From assembly GCA_000310025.1 (NCBI GenBank), contig FN649733.1:3846884-3910883 (forward strand): 64,000 bases of DNA. The letters are read 5' to 3'. The notes under the pieces are model-generated. The model saw only the letters and a program-made list of their open reading frames with translations. It was not told where the DNA came from and searched no databases. A program made the position numbers and the translations under genes. This document shows positions 35,139 through 48,900 of this stretch, one piece after another (the stretch's first letter is position 1; every line of letters starts with the position of its first letter). The DNA comes from Ectocarpus siliculosus. Lineage: Eukaryota > Sar > Phaeophyceae > Ectocarpales > Ectocarpaceae.

Positions 35139-38100
35139 TCACCGAGCAGTTCGCCCACGCTTGCGCATGGCTACCCCTCGTTTGGACTGCTTTGCCTGTG
35201 CCTTTGAAGTGGACTTGGAAGACATGTCCTCCTTCCGGCGCGCCTTCTCTGCCTTGGACTCAGCCTTTGCTTCCCTCTCTTCGCGTTTGAACTCGTCCAT
35301 CTGTCGCTGCATCTCTGGCGAAAGCTTTGCCTGGGAGTTCGACACGAAAGAGGACATGGTGATGACCACTTCATCATACCTCCCAAGTTTGACCAATTAA
35401 TAGCCGCATTACTTGCGCAACCTTCCACCATGTGCTGCTGCGTATGGGCGGGCGGTGTGTGTGAGGTGGCGTCGTAAGTAAGGAAGAACTAAAAGCACCG
35501 AAATCGGGCCCTCTTGCTGACAACACGAGGACACTGATGACTCACCTTGAAGCCCGGTAGCTCCGCGGCAAAGAGAAGGCTGTGGGCCCAGCCCGCACGA
35601 TCTCCGAAACGGTCGCGGAAGAGATTTCCGACACGAGCGTACACGGTTGGCGTCAAGGACCTGCCAATGTAGAATGAGGATGTAGGGTAGTAGCAATGCC
35701 TGTTATGTTACCTGGTGACCGTGAAGCGGCACAGCACCTTGGCGGGAAAGCGCACACACTGCACCTTACTGCCTAAGGACAATCAAGACAGACAAGGCGC
35801 CAGCTGACACTGTGTTGCGGTTGAATGTTTGATTCGAAGCAACTGCTGTACCGAATCAACTTGTGTTAGCATGAAGGGGTGTAGCGCTCGTTGGGATCCA
35901 AGGCAACACAATGGCATGTCACCGCCTCTGGCCTGACGAACGCTCTCCTAAAGCTGCACAAAGCCTAGACTAACCCGTGAAAACAATGATATACGCCAAG
36001 GTCGATGACAACCACAAGAGATACCGCCGGGTTTCTCACTTGCACTCCACCAAAGTCGGGTCGTAGTCACGGCAAGCGATCCTCCAAACGTGGACGTCTA
36101 CGGGGATGGTTGATGCCTGATCCAGCGAGAAGAGCGCGATGCAATCCGCGACCTGCCGACATGGCCAAACACCGCAAATTGCATGTTGTTGTACTGCAAC
36201 CTACTGGGGTGGAGCAACATTGCGTAGCAAAACCGCTTCACAGCCACAGCGTCGGCATGCAGTCAACCCTACATGAGGAATCCCGTTCCTCAAGCAATCA
36301 CTCACTCCAAAACCGCAACATCTCCCTCCCTCCGCAAAGACCAGCGTGGCGGTGATGGAGAGGCCGTCCATGCGGTATGAATGTCTACATAGCTGCAAGA
36401 ATCACGCGAAAATGAGTGATGTGGGTGCTGCAGTTCACATCGCAACGGTGACAACAAGTAACGATGTGCCACGCAAATACTATATAGTAGAGTGATCCAC
36501 CAGCTTTACCTGTTGGGGCAGAAACAAGGAGTGTACTTCTTACCTTCGGACCCACCCCACAAAGAGTTACCAGCTGGCTGCGAACTTCGTCCCTGTCCTT
36601 ATTCCTCATATCCAACGCCCAGCCAGCTCCGCCGTTCGAATGCATAAGCTTAGCGCTGTCTACGATGTACTTGGCGCGATACCCGAATCCTGATCGTTCA
36701 AAACCACACGAAGCGCAGACGTCAAACAGCTGTTAGATGGCACCGAAACAGCAGTCGGGGCTGTACGAGCAAACCCGGCAGTGATGCTACTGGCGGTGGG
36801 AGGAGTAGCCACCCCCGTGAGTCCCTCCACCACTCTACCGCGATCGCACCTATACATGTAGTACAGTCAAGGAACCAGCGTCTAGACCATCAAAGAACAG
36901 AGCAGCAAGTACGGCCTGCTCACCCATCGCCCTTAGATCAGCCTCTGTTGCGCGCGTAGCGAGAGCGTCTACCGTCGGGAACGAATGCAGCTCCAGCGGC
37001 AGCTTCGCCCACTCTTCGCATTCCTGAAACGCGAACAATGGGATGGGGTGAAAGCAGACGGTGAATGTAAGGCACGGGGGTACATTGGTTGTAACAAGAG
37101 CCTTTTGACAGCTCCTGCATGCACGAACGCGATGTACCGATGAGAGACGCACTGGAACAGCACGATAGGGGATAAGACCTTAACTTACTGTGATATTCCC
37201 GAGTGCTCCGGTTGCCGCCAAGCCTCCCTTCCCGACGTTCAGAAGGAGGTCGCCGTACGTCCTTCGAAGCTTTCCAAGCATACCCGTTATTCTGGGAATG
37301 TTGTTGTTCGAAGAACATATGAAGCTAAAGATGCACTCCACGGGATCTTGCCTGTTAAACCGGTGTGCACACATTCCCATGGTTAGCGCTAAACTATACA
37401 TGCTCTACGCGCGCGGAGACATTCAGTGAGGTGTTGTTGGCCCGCGGCAGCGGTCCTAGCTGTTAAAAATCTTACCGCTTCATTTTCTACTTCTAGGCAG
37501 ACTCATTTCATTGGCTCATTGGCAACAATTCCGTCCGTGATTTTGAAGGAAACTTTTGGGCGGTTTGCCATCCACTACTTTAGCGATTGGAGGTCACAAG
37601 TGTACATGGCAATAAACACCTCTGCCACAGAAATGAAGTCCATGGAACAGCCACCTCCTTCATGATACTGTTCTCTTTTCATGACATGTCTCTTGTGGCC
37701 ATTGGATGAGACCGTCAGGCCGTACGATAGTTTCGTGAGCAATGTTCTCACCCCCCCCCAAACAGGCGATCGCAACTATCCCAAGTAAGGAAGGAACTGA
37801 GGTCGGAACGTGCCTCCATCGGTAATTACTCCGCAGAAAGACATTCGATGAAAATTGGACACGCGCAGAAGTCTGACCGCTCTCCAAATTACAGCCCCGG
37901 GATAGAAAACAATAGCTCACCTTACAACTCGTACTCCGGAAATGCTGCAAGCTACGGCAGCCATGCGGGGGTCACCCTCCGACCATCTTTGATACAGCGG
38001 GGCCAAGGGTGTTCTCAGGAAGAAATACTCCCGGAGCGTGGTGGCCAACGCCGCAGCCACCTTGGCGTCTCCGTCCGTGGTGACGGCACTAAGGCTGCGG

Positions 38101-38956
38101 AAGAGAGTGGTGCACGGCGTTTGCCTGCGCATACATGCACGCGCCAGTGCACACGGACGGTTGTAAAGTGAACTGCTGTGGCGAAAATACCTGCTGCACA
38201 TTTCCACTAACAAGGTTCGTCTCGGACAAAGCGCCCCTTGAACGTGCTAGCCCTCTTTCCGAGCAAGCTCCTTCCTTCTTGCCTGATGGCGATGACCTCG
38301 CGACCTAGGACGCCCACCCAACAGTCAGCTCCAGCCTGGCGCCAATTGAAGCATTGTCCGACAGTGAGGGTACTGTCGGGTCTCAGCTCCTCCGGAGGGA
38401 CACACAGATCGTGCCATAGCCCATCCAACGGCTGTTTGATGTTGGCTGTGAGAGGGGCTGGGCATAAGAAGACGAGAGCAGCGACGGCAGGGCGGTGGGT
38501 TTTCTCGTTGAGTGTACGGAATCCTGCTACAGCTGCTGTACACCATCTGGCGACAGCGAGCAATTCACACGGCTTGACCAATGCGGCATTCTTTGTACGA
38601 GACTGGCTGCGATTCCCCCCTGGGCAATGAACCTGCTATATGTTTGTTTTACTTTAGGTTTCCCGGATGAGGGTGCTACGCAACGTGCACATAGTGTGCC
38701 GTGCTCATTTCAGCAGTCGGCATACACATCCGCGAGCATGTGCTGATTTCGTGGACGTCGAAAATGGCGCGAAAGAAACAACAGCAGTAGTATTGCATTT
38801 AGTGTTGCAATATTGCAGACGTATGGCTCGAGGGTTGACCGTTGCGTGTCTCCCTAGTGATGTTGTGCCATGGTGCCATTGCTCACCGGCATCCTGTGCG
38901 GGCTCCTGCTTCACCGACGTGGACGCCCTGCGCCGCTTTACCGCTGGACCAAACAT
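35139..38956 (-). CDS. OGG1: 8-oxoguanine DNA glycosylase/lyase
   Basis: Bifunctional base-excision repair enzyme that removes 8-oxoguanine opposite cytosine and nicks the abasic site. Exons (minus): 38956-38887, 38457-38283, 38124-37921, 37351-37189, 37023-36924, 36689-36544, 36152-36040, 35768-35712, 35660-35546, 35330-35139. These total 1335 nt, or 444 aa, with all phases consistent. Motifs: basic N-terminus VKRRRAST (possible nuclear signal), [39 protein letters not shown], HhH element [14 protein letters not shown] with Schiff-base Lys286, [15 protein letters not shown] with catalytic Asp305, and [18 protein letters not shown]. The C-terminal exon adds a 63-residue Lys/Glu/Arg-rich tail of low complexity. 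Intron 2 starts with GC (38282-38281). The GC donor is needed to give [12 protein letters not shown] in frame, and this fits the family. The gene diverges from the nitrite transporter gene across 377 bp. Confidence 0.95.
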
Positions 38957-39333
38957 GGCGGGATTGCGGGAACGCACAACGGGCAGTGATCTGAAAGCGC
39001 AGACTGGCCCGAAGAAGACAGCAGCCAAGCTCACCGGTCTCATAGAACTTCTCGCGCGTGCCGAGAGGTACAGTAGAAGAGGAAAGGGGAGACAATTGCA
39101 GTTGGTCGCTAGGGGTTGAGCAAGATGATGATGTACAAGAGATACGAGATGCGCGGCGGGGTTGGTGTTGTCGTTCGGGCGCCGTAATCTGCCCGCGTGG
39201 TTTAAAACTTGGTTCTACAATTGGTTCCAAAAGTTGCCGTGAAAGTGCTACATTGCTTCTGGCGTAGGAGGTAGGAGGTGCAGGCGGCAAACAGAGCAAA
39301 AGCGATCCCGGCCCGTCGACGACTCTCGTTAAG
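38957..39333. promoter_or_regulatory. Shared bidirectional promoter region, OGG1 / nitrite transporter
   Basis: The two start codons are 377 bp apart on opposite strands, so both promoters must fit here. A tandem GGTAGGAGG near 39267-39280 lies upstream of the transporter start. No TATA box was assigned. Confidence 0.5.
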
Positions 39334-41914
39334 ATGGGTTTCTCTTCGATCCTCTCCATAGCCTTGGTCCTGGCCCCCGGGTCGGAGGCCTTCCTGTCTG
39401 CTCGCGGAGCCATGCCGCTCGCCTCCTCGAGGGCGGTTGCATCACCGGCTGCCTTCCGCAGCACCTCCATGGCACCACGACAGCAGTGCAACACCAAGAG
39501 CCTCAAGATGTCAACTGCCGCAGCTCCCGTAGTTGCCGGTGGCAGCACAACAGCCCCAGTCTCAGCTGTGGCAAGTGCTCCCTCGGTAAAACCTCCCCCG
39601 CAGATGTACCAGAACGCTGTCGACATTGGGCAGAAGAAAGCGTCGGGGTCAGTAGCAAAACTGTTCCTCATGGGCATAATTTCGGGCTGCCACATTGGCT
39701 TTGGTGCGTTGCTGGCAGTGTCAATCGGAGGAAACTGCCCAGGACTTCTGGCTACGAACCCGGGACTGCAGAAGATCATTTTCGGGGCATTTGGTGGGTC
39801 CCTCCCGAGAGAGAACACGTAGTCCCGCGCAAACATAGATATCTTTCGGCAGTTAGACTACTGTAAATGGTCCGCACTTGAGGTAAGCAACGTTGAGTTT
39901 GGGGCGAGGTCAACGCTCAGCTTCGTGTTCCATCGCCACGGTCGAGCATGGGTCTCTATATAGGATGTTGTCTAGGATGGACGGCTGACGTGTGTTTCGA
40001 AGTTTTCTTGTTTTTCGTGCAGAAATTTTCATTTTGCGGGCCCCAACGGCTGCACGCCGGGTAATATTTAGCCATGTTGTCGGCTGCTGCTCTCTCTTTC
40101 GTTTCCAAGACGACTGATTTTGTGCCGTCGCTTAGAAGACTCTATTCACCTGCAGAAACGAACGGCCTTGCCTTCTGTACCACATAGACCTACGAAACGT
40201 TCCCACGCAGTCTTGAGACATGCCTGGTAGAGTTTTGGGAAACCAACCAACCTATTCGCCTCCTCACGCGTGTATTGCTTGCTGTAGATGCGCATCGCAT
40301 TTATGAGTACATCCTGTCCGTTGGAGGCAGTAATGGCCTTCCCGACCCCTCGGGTAGCGTTAACCAGTTTGATTTCGTGGGTACAGCAGTGGTTGTGCAT
40401 GTGTGAGTCTTCATCGTACAGAGCAAATATTGTGTGCTACTGTAGCATCTACGCCTTTTTTGGCATGCGTCTCACGTCTTCACCGCTGAACATTCCGCTG
40501 TACCTATGCGAACCCATGTCCAGGTCTGCCGTTTGGGCTTTTCATGACTGTCGTTGGAGGTGGCGAGTTGTTCACGGGCAACACTGCCGTGGTGACCGCG
40601 GCCGTTATCGAGGGCAAGGCTTCCATCGGCGGTCTGCTAAAGAATTGGGTTTTCTCCTACCTCGGCAACTTCGTCGGGTGCGTTGAGTACTTGTCTGCTC
40701 TCGCTGCTGAGAAGGTTTTCTCAAGTGTTTCCTGAAAGGAGAGAACATAGAGTCATAAAAGGCGCGTCCATGTTTAGACACGTACTATTATGAAGATACA
40801 ACACATTTGTGACGGTCGGTTTTTCATATGACTGGCCATGTGAGACCATGGAGTTCTACCTAAAAAGTGGGCGCAGTGCCGTAGGATTTCTTTTTTTCGA
40901 CGACTGCTGCACCACACAGGAATGGAATGGTAGTAGCTATTGGAGCTGGCACCCAAGCAATGCAGTTGAAGCCTCATGTTCTCGCATACCGTCGCCTTTC
41001 GGCAGGTCGCTCTTGCTCGTGTTTTTGGCTGTGCAGGGTGGGGTAGTTGTTAACCCCGGATCTGCGATGGGCATTGCTACGGCCAAGACGTCGCTCACCT
41101 TTGTGCAGGCGTTCGCTAGGGGGATACTGTGCAACTGGCTCGTCTGCATGGCTGGTGAGTGCGGTCGTGGATTGCGCGTCGAGAAGACATGACCGGGAGT
41201 TACGCGAACGAACTGTGGTTGTACACATCCAGCCCGCTGCTGTGTCAGATCGAACTTCGGGTTAGTAATATATCTACGCGTGCCGCATCGCTGAAGATAA
41301 GAAGGCATGCGACGCCCGCCCCAGTTTGAAATCGATAGCTACGCGTAGGGTGAACAAACGGAGCTTGCCGTATGTGATCCCTCCCTCGACCTCCGCTACC
41401 CCAACGTCTCTCGTGCTGTTCCCATGCAGTGTGGATGTCGGTCAGCGCCAGCGATGCTGCCGGGAAGTTCTTTGCCATTTTCCTACCGATCTCGGCGTTT
41501 GTCGCTTTGGGACTTGACCACAGCGTCGCCAACATGTGAGTCCAGGTAGCAGAAGCCGCCACGTCTGGTACGTGCTCGCGCGCATTTTTTCACTATAATT
41601 TAATAGTACCAATGCGACCACCATCCTTGTTACTGGTGATAGGCCATTGTGAGTTCTGAATGCCCTCCTTCGTCGACCTTTCCTGAACTATGCCGTTCTG
41701 CCTGTCGTCCTGCCTGTCGTCCTGCTCTTGGAACCAACCGTCTGCAAGGTTCTTAATCCCTCTCGGGATGGCCCTCGGTGCTGGCGTAACTTGGTCGCAG
41801 TTCCTTTTGGCCAACTTGCTCCCGGTGACCTTGGGAAACATCGTCGGAGGCGCTGTTGCCGTGTGCGGGCTGTACTCGGGTGCTTTCGGGTCGCTTTTTG
41901 GCAAGAAGAAGTAA
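39334..41914 (+). CDS. Formate/nitrite transporter family protein, plastid-targeted
   Basis: Pentameric channel-like transporter of small monovalent anions. In algae, plastid members (NAR1 type) are linked to nitrite import for plastid nitrite reductase; substrate here is inferred. Exons: 39334-39793, 40524-40677, 41006-41154, 41430-41535, 41749-41914. These total 1035 nt, or 344 aa, with consistent phases. The N-terminus [20 protein letters not shown] is a signal peptide whose predicted cleavage is followed by Phe (AF-LSAR), then a Ser/Ala-rich transit region. This is the heterokont ASAF-type plastid signal. The membrane domain shows [61 protein letters not shown] and [17 protein letters not shown], which match the FNT signature segments. 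A short tandem CCTGTCGTCCTG repeat lies at about 41701-41726, in intron 4 upstream of the last exon. Confidence 0.93.
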
Positions 41915-44900
41915 AAAGCTTGATGTTCTTCTCTCTGCTGCCAATTCGTTTGCGACAAGACACACATGCAAGGACGACATCATGATTCCCGGTCCCGGGG
42001 CGGTATGTCAGCGTGATAGTTGTTAGTACCGACACTCTACTTCTGATGTCTAATATACTGCCGTCACCGCTTTCCTCGGTCAGCACGCTGGATTCGGTTT
42101 TTAAGACGTGCGGACAACGCTTGTCGGCACCGTTTACTGTGTTGTTGCTCGCCAGGCGACGTGAAGGATGTCTGTTGGGTGAGGATGTTTCCAGCGTTCT
42201 TTAAGGTGGTTAGTTTGCGGTAGTGGCGAGGTATGCGCAATATGGAGCACTGGCCGCAGCTCAGGTTCCGAGTATTACCTGGTCATGATGCATGAAACGT
42301 CCACCGCTACAATCACGTGGAATGTTTCTTCCCAGCGTGGTAGTTCGCCTATTTAATTATTGTAGCTCCTCCACAACTAGGATAGGATAGGATTGCTCTC
42401 GCGAGCGCTTCTGGCTCGCCTTTGTTTTTATCTTCTAGGACGATATTCCTGTACAAGTATGTTATGAATGCGGGCGTGCTTTGTAATTGTCTTTGTGCTT
42501 CAGATGTCTCCCGGATGGATTTTCCGCATCGTCCGCCTTTCGGATGTTGTGCGTGCGCGGTGACATTTGGTTTTCCCGCTCCTGTTGGCAACATTTGCGC
42601 CGCTTTCAAAGGTGGTGTCTCCTGGCTGCATTGCTCCAATTTTTTTTTTTTTTTTCCGTTGTTCATGGCGGCCAGCCTGACTGTCTGCAATTCTCCTTGG
42701 TTGTTGGTGGTCGAGAATGTTGGCGCGTTAGAAGGTGCCGACACAACCTTAGACCATGCGCGCACATGCAACAATGAGACCCATACCAGTGAGGGAAGAC
42801 AGACCCATGATGAGTGACACATAAGTATTTCGCGCTTTTGAGTTTCTCGCCGGCGTGCTCCTCTAGTTGTGCTGTGGACTGCTTGCCGACCACCTTTCTT
42901 TCCTGTCTGTGACGTTGCGGTAATGCTTCGACCCTATCACTTGCGTGACCTTGGGTACACTTTCAACCACACCACACAAACGGCGTGTGTGTTCTTAGAA
43001 CCTCACGAAAACATCTCAAGGGCTTGAGAGTTTCAAAGGGGGCCCACCAACTGCTGATGAGGATGACGAACAAGTAGCCTGTGCCGCGCTCGCAGTGGGA
43101 GGTCGGCATAATCGGACTCTCCAGCGGAGGTGTGGCGGTGATCGGCGTTTTGTGCCCGACCGAACGCTGTATTCACCCGTGGCTACGGTGCTTTCAAGCC
43201 TCCATTTTCATGACAAAATATCGTATTGAATTATCCTGCGGCTACGTGGTGTTGCTCAACACATTTTCTTTACAACGCACTGCTACCTTTTGCCACCTAC
43301 TCAGCCAGGCTACAACATCGAGCAACACACAACATAAGAGCCACCAAGCTCTCCGACACCGTAAGTTTGTGCTCTCGTTCTCGTGCTTTGGATCCAATCT
43401 ATGTTATGTTACGTTGTGGCGACACACCAACAGCCGACACACGCGTTTGGTCTCCCTTTTTTTCTCCGTAAGACTATAGTAGCTAGAGTACGCACGTGCC
43501 CCTTCCCTCCCTTCTACGAATCGTCTCACAAAGCAACTCTCCTTTGTACACACAAAACGGATACATATATCCTACGGTATAGACTATATACGCCAACCCT
43601 CCCCGTCTGCAAGCTAGGCGAGGTATTACTACTCGCGCAAACTATTATTTAACGGTGCGTCCATTCACGACTCTCCACACTGACTAAGGTACCCGACTGG
43701 TGCGCCCCTCTCTACGTATGTAATGTAAGTATAACCGTACGGCGGTGCCCCTCCCGATAGAACCGGCGTGGCCTACTCGTGTTGCTTGCAGGACTCATGG
43801 GGAGTTTTTGTGCTGCCCTACAAGCGGGGGCAAAAACGAAGAATCAAGCCTACCTCTGGCCATCTCTCACGTCAAAATTCGTCACATCTAACGGTGCCTG
43901 CCTCAGAAACGAGGTAAACCCTCACGTATTTTCTTACCACCCTCCACCCGAAAAAAAACCAAACCGACCACACTAAGTGACTGATCTTAAGCGCGCATCC
44001 CAGTATAACAAACCTACAACAAAATAAAGGCAAAAAACGCGACGGAACTGCACAGAGCAACCCACGGTTGCCAACAAAACTCACCACCCGCCGAATCGGC
44101 GAGGCTGACTAGCACAAACTACAATCTCAAATCTAGATTTCTTTCGCAAGTATGTGGCTTCAGGCGCGTCAAACAGACGTGTGCCTTCCGCCTTTGTCCT
44201 ACGTTGTACTCCCAGCCGTGTACAAGCATTCGGAGCACCCATTGGCAAAGGGATGCTGGCCATCCACTTTCCCTGCTATTCCTACACACTGACTTGACCC
44301 TGTGTCTTTAGCCTACATGTCTCTCTCTCTTCTCCGTCATCGCCCCCCCCCCCCCCCCCCTTCCCTCCTCCTCCACACACTCACTAAATTACTCCGTAAC
44401 TGCTACTACGGCCAGTGTCCACAGAAAATCTATCCTTGATATTGTAGCACTGCTATCCTTTTTCCCTCCGTTGGTCTTGGGCGGTTCTATTTTCTAGGGC
44501 CACAGGGTCCGGTCGCGGCGGCTAAACACAGCATGTGACTGCTGAGGCCGCCTATCACACACGATGCACGCATCTGCTAGAGAGGCGAACGAGGCAAAGC
44601 GACAACAACGAGCGACGAGGCACAACCCCAGACACACCGTCAGTGATTGTGGCGCAAAGCAGGCTTCATTTTATCACTCAAGGTTCTGGAACTCACCCAC
44701 GCACCTTGTGAGACACACGGAACGCCTAGGGTGCGACAAGGATCGCATCAGAAAGGGATAACCTGCCACCAGGTCACCGCTCATCAACGCTTCCCACAAC
44801 CACAACGGGAAACACTTTGACCTATCGACAGCACCTTCCAGATCAACTGGAATACCCGTGGGCGCTAACGGGGTGCCGGAAGAAGCCGAAACGGGGTCGG

Positions 44901-45434
44901 GGTTAACATGTGTACACACTGCTGTCATCGTGGGAAAAAACAGCACCCGCGCTCCCATGTGTGCTTGTCGCTATAATGTTTGTGGCTGAACCAATTAGCC
45001 CTAAAGAGGCATTTGCGCAAAACAAGCACAGCACCTAACCGAGATTCAAAACCGAGACGACACACAACATTTTACTAGTGTCGCACCGTTTGAGTTTGGT
45101 GATATGTATCGATGCTCCAACAATCTGCAGTGAACGCTCGACTTACCGCAACGGAAAGCAAAGAAAACGACACATTCGCCTGTCTCTCCCGTGGACATCA
45201 GGTTAAAGCGCAGTGTAAAAAAACCACAACGAAAAAACGCGCGATGAACCGACAACTTTCTAGGATGTCAATTCCGGTCCTGATGACGACAGGGCTCATT
45301 CTTGAAAACCCCCAACCAAGCAGCAACAAACAGCCTGAACAAGGAAAACAGGTTGCGCGCATGCAGGAGACCGCTACGAAAGACAGCCCTGAAACGTCGA
45401 GTGTCTAATCGTGAAGGCAGCACCCACCTTCAAT
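41915..45434. other. Convergent spacer between nitrite transporter and RNA-binding protein genes
   Basis: About 3.5 kb with no recognised coding sequence on either strand. The longest open frames (for example 42349-42822 minus) have no motif and include homopolymer-driven stretches. There is a T run at 42640-42654 and a C run at about 44344-44360. It should contain long 3' UTRs of both neighbours, which is plausible for a brown alga. A small missed gene or ncRNA cannot be excluded. Confidence 0.4.
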
Positions 45435-45934
45435 TCAACTCCACCCCATGTTGACGTGAGTCGTCCCGCCCCCCGCACCGGTGGTCCCGAGCGGTCCCAT
45501 AAACCGCCCGCCCAGCCCCCCTCCGCCCATGATGTCCTTCCTCTCGCTCATGGGCATCGACCCTATCTCGTCGACCGTCCTGGGGACACTCACACCCAGC
45601 GCGGACCCAAACGCATCCGCCCTCCACAAGCTGCTGGCGGCCAACCCTTCCGAGCCGCCCCCCCCGTCCACAGCGGTGCCTCCGCCTGCTCTGCCGTAAG
45701 GAAGCGCCTCGGAAGAGGCCGAGGGTGGACCGCCTCCTCCTAACCCACTCAACATCGATGGGCCGTCGCCGTTCTGGTTTGGGTTCGGACCGTCCAGCTT
45801 GAGGTCCGCAAACGCCGTCTCCAGCAGACCGTTGCTCCCCAGCAGCGGAGAAGACCCCATCAGCGCCGGCGTGCCTCCCGCTTCGCCCGGGCTCATCATT
45901 TTGCCGTTCGGAGCCTCGTTCAAAGCCGCGGCCG

Positions 45935-45976
<42 letters not shown>

Positions 45977-48900
45977 CGTGGCCGTTGTGGTAGCCGCCGT
46001 CGCCGTTCTGTGCTGCTCCGGTAGAGATGGAGAGGTGTGTGTGAGTGTCGATGCCGTCCGGGCAAGCGGCAGCGCTCCCGTCTTCGTGGTGCGAGAAGGT
46101 CGAGAAATTGTCCGAGTGACGAGGAGAGACGTCTTCCACCCTGCTGTTGTGAGCCAGCAAGCGCGTCGCGTCGCCTGGTGGCCTGTGTGCCTGCTGCTGC
46201 TGCTGCTGATGCTGATGCTGCTGCTGCCTAATCGTACTGCCGGCCTGCCCGTGCTGTGCCCACGCCGCCCTCTGAGCTGATGGTTGCCCATTTCCTGGCC
46301 CTGGCCATGCGCCCGACCCGGCGACACCGGTGCCGTAGCTTCCGTCATTGCTTCCACCCGCTCCACTCGTTTCTGCGCGAGTGTTGAACTCCATGGACGG
46401 TCCGCGCTGAAGCTGCTGCTGCTGCTGCTGCTGCTGCTGGGGCTGGGGCTGTTCGCCGTAGTAGTCAAGCGGTTCCTCGAAACTAAGCCCCTGCCCCGGG
46501 TTCTCCACGTCCCATGCCTTCAGCTCCTGCACGAACGCGTGCGCGGCGGCCGCCTCCGCACGCGCCGCCGCGCTCGGGGGCAAGAAGCTCGAGTGAGACC
46601 CGTGGAGACGGAAGCTAGCCATCTCCTCGCGCGCCTGCATGTGACCGTGGTGCTGGGGCGGCTTCCCTCCCCCTCCCCCTCCCCCGTGCTGCGGCACACC
46701 CCCCGTGTGCTGTTGATGTTGCTGCTGGCGCCCGGCGCCGAACCGCAACACCGCAGCGTACGAGGTCGTGGGTGGGTAGCGTGGCCGCTGAGGGGGGGTT
46801 CCGGGGACTGCACCGTTGTTGGGCCCCACCATGGTATCTCGAGGGGGGCGTGGTCTCTGTGGTCTCTTCGCCCCCGCCGCCGCCGCCACAGCTGCTGCTG
46901 CTGCTGCAGCCGCAGTCGGCTTAATCATCGGCCCCCCGCCCATCCCAGGTCCCAGCGCGCTTGGGGATGGGGGGTACCCCATCAATGCGGGGCTACTAGG
47001 GTTGCTCCCTCCTGTGCTACTCTGCGCTCGGGGAACGGCGCGCTTGACCTCCACCACCTTGCCGTTGACGGTGTGGTGGGAGCTCTGGAGTACCGCGTTG
47101 GCGGATTCTTCCGACTCAAACACCACGAACCCGAAGCCTCGAGACTTGTGGGTCTCGCGATTGAACATCACCTCCGCCGTCTGCACGGGCCCGAACTGTT
47201 CGAAGTACGCTTGGAGAGAGGCGTCTCTGGTTTCGTAGTGTAAACCGCCGACGAAGATCTGGAAGGAGAGGGGAGGGGTGGGGGGTGGGGGGGGTAGGGA
47301 GGGTAGAAAATAAGTGTACCAAGGTCTGGGCTTCACCTCTTCAGAAATGAAAACAGAGGCTACATGGCAATTTATATATAGAAAACCAGGAGGGGGGGGG
47401 GGGGTGTACTCATAGTCGTGCATGCCGTAGTCGTTTGACCATTGACCTCGCATCCCTACAAAGCCGGGACGGAGCACGCCGGGTTCTCACCGGACCAGGC
47501 TCTCACATCACCAAGCGCGAAGCGCCGTGAGGTATTTGGCGAGTCGCATGAAGGGTGAGCTGCATCCTGCTAAGGGTGTTCGGCATCTTGTGCTTACTTC
47601 CTTGCGTACGGATGACAGCTACGTATGACTTAATTTATTTTCTGGTGCTTTCACTTCCAGAGACAGTTGTAAGCACTGTGTAACTGCCTCGAGGAAGCTT
47701 GACCATTTTAACACAACGTGGTGCGATCATCCCCCGTTGCGCGGAGTGAGGTTTCTCGACCCCGCACAACATGATCTACTCGACCACCATTATGGTTACC
47801 GCCAAAAAAAAAACCAGAGGTAAAAAAAAAAGACGGTAACCTGGTTGCCGAGTTCACGAAGTGAATTGGCTTGTTTTACAACGTCGTTGCCAAGCGACGA
47901 AAACCCAATCCCGATGGCAAACACCGAGTGGGGGGCTTGTTTTACAACGTCGTTGCCACGCGACGAAAACCCAAACCCCGATGGCAAACACCGGGGGGGG
48001 CGGCTTGTTTTACAACGTCGTTGCCAAGCGACGAAAACCCAACCCCGATGGCAGTCACGGGGGGGGGAGGCATATTGCTGCAATCCGATATAAGAGTTAG
48101 GCACAGCTGGATCGAAGCAAGGGGGGAATATCGTGTATGGACCCCAGCCGTTCCGAGCCTAACAAAATACGCTTCACCGCACACGACAGCCATGACGCCT
48201 GCCTGCTTTGGATAGCACGCGTCTCGGTGGGTGGGGGTTCGGCTGCGACAGGCAAGCAAACACGCTCCAATTCGCTCGAGGCGGCATACATACTAGAGTA
48301 TTAATAGTATCGACCTTTTTTATTATCCCGACACGCACGAAACCCCACGGTGCTTGAGCATCATTGCTCTGGCCGAATGAGACCTGCTTCTAGTAAGGGT
48401 ACCTACTCCGCCGCAGATACATACTTCGAAGTATATGCACAAACTTGCGGCATTCTGTTCGGTGGACCCACCCCCAAGAGTGACGAAGAGTCACCCATCC
48501 TTGGTAAAACGCAAATTGCTTCCAAGATTGAGTTTCCTTTCTTTACGTTGTCTACACTACTAATAGTGCATGAGAAGCTCCGATCAAGGGTCATGAACAA
48601 GAATCCCTCTGGCGTGACTATTAATAGATGGTGTTTCACTCAATCCCAACAAAGCTATCTACCGTTGGAGTTTAACGCGGAATGATGCCTCGCTCATCCA
48701 TAAATATCGACTTCTGTGTCTGGGAAGGTTTACCAGGTGAAGCTTGTTATTCTTACTGTGCATACAGTACACGTAGAAGAGAAGGTTACTCCTTGACGCA
48801 CCTTCGTTGCCATCGGCACCCCATCCAACGTAATCAAGCCGCCCATGCTGCTAGCACTGACGGTGCTATTGGACCTTGTACGCCCCTCGGGAGTAACGCC

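Noticed and set aside
38883-39836. Minus-strand open frame (317 codons)
   Set aside because: Antisense to the nitrite transporter first exon and overlapping the OGG1 first exon, with no recognisable domain.
40025-40430. Minus-strand frame 40146-40400 in a nitrite transporter intron
   Set aside because: No motif, and it lies within an intron whose flanking exons join in frame.
46284-47243. Long plus-strand open frame (319 codons)
   Set aside because: It is the complement of the Gln/Gly/Pro-rich exon of the RNA-binding protein. The GC-rich repeats keep the opposite strand open, and no domain is seen.
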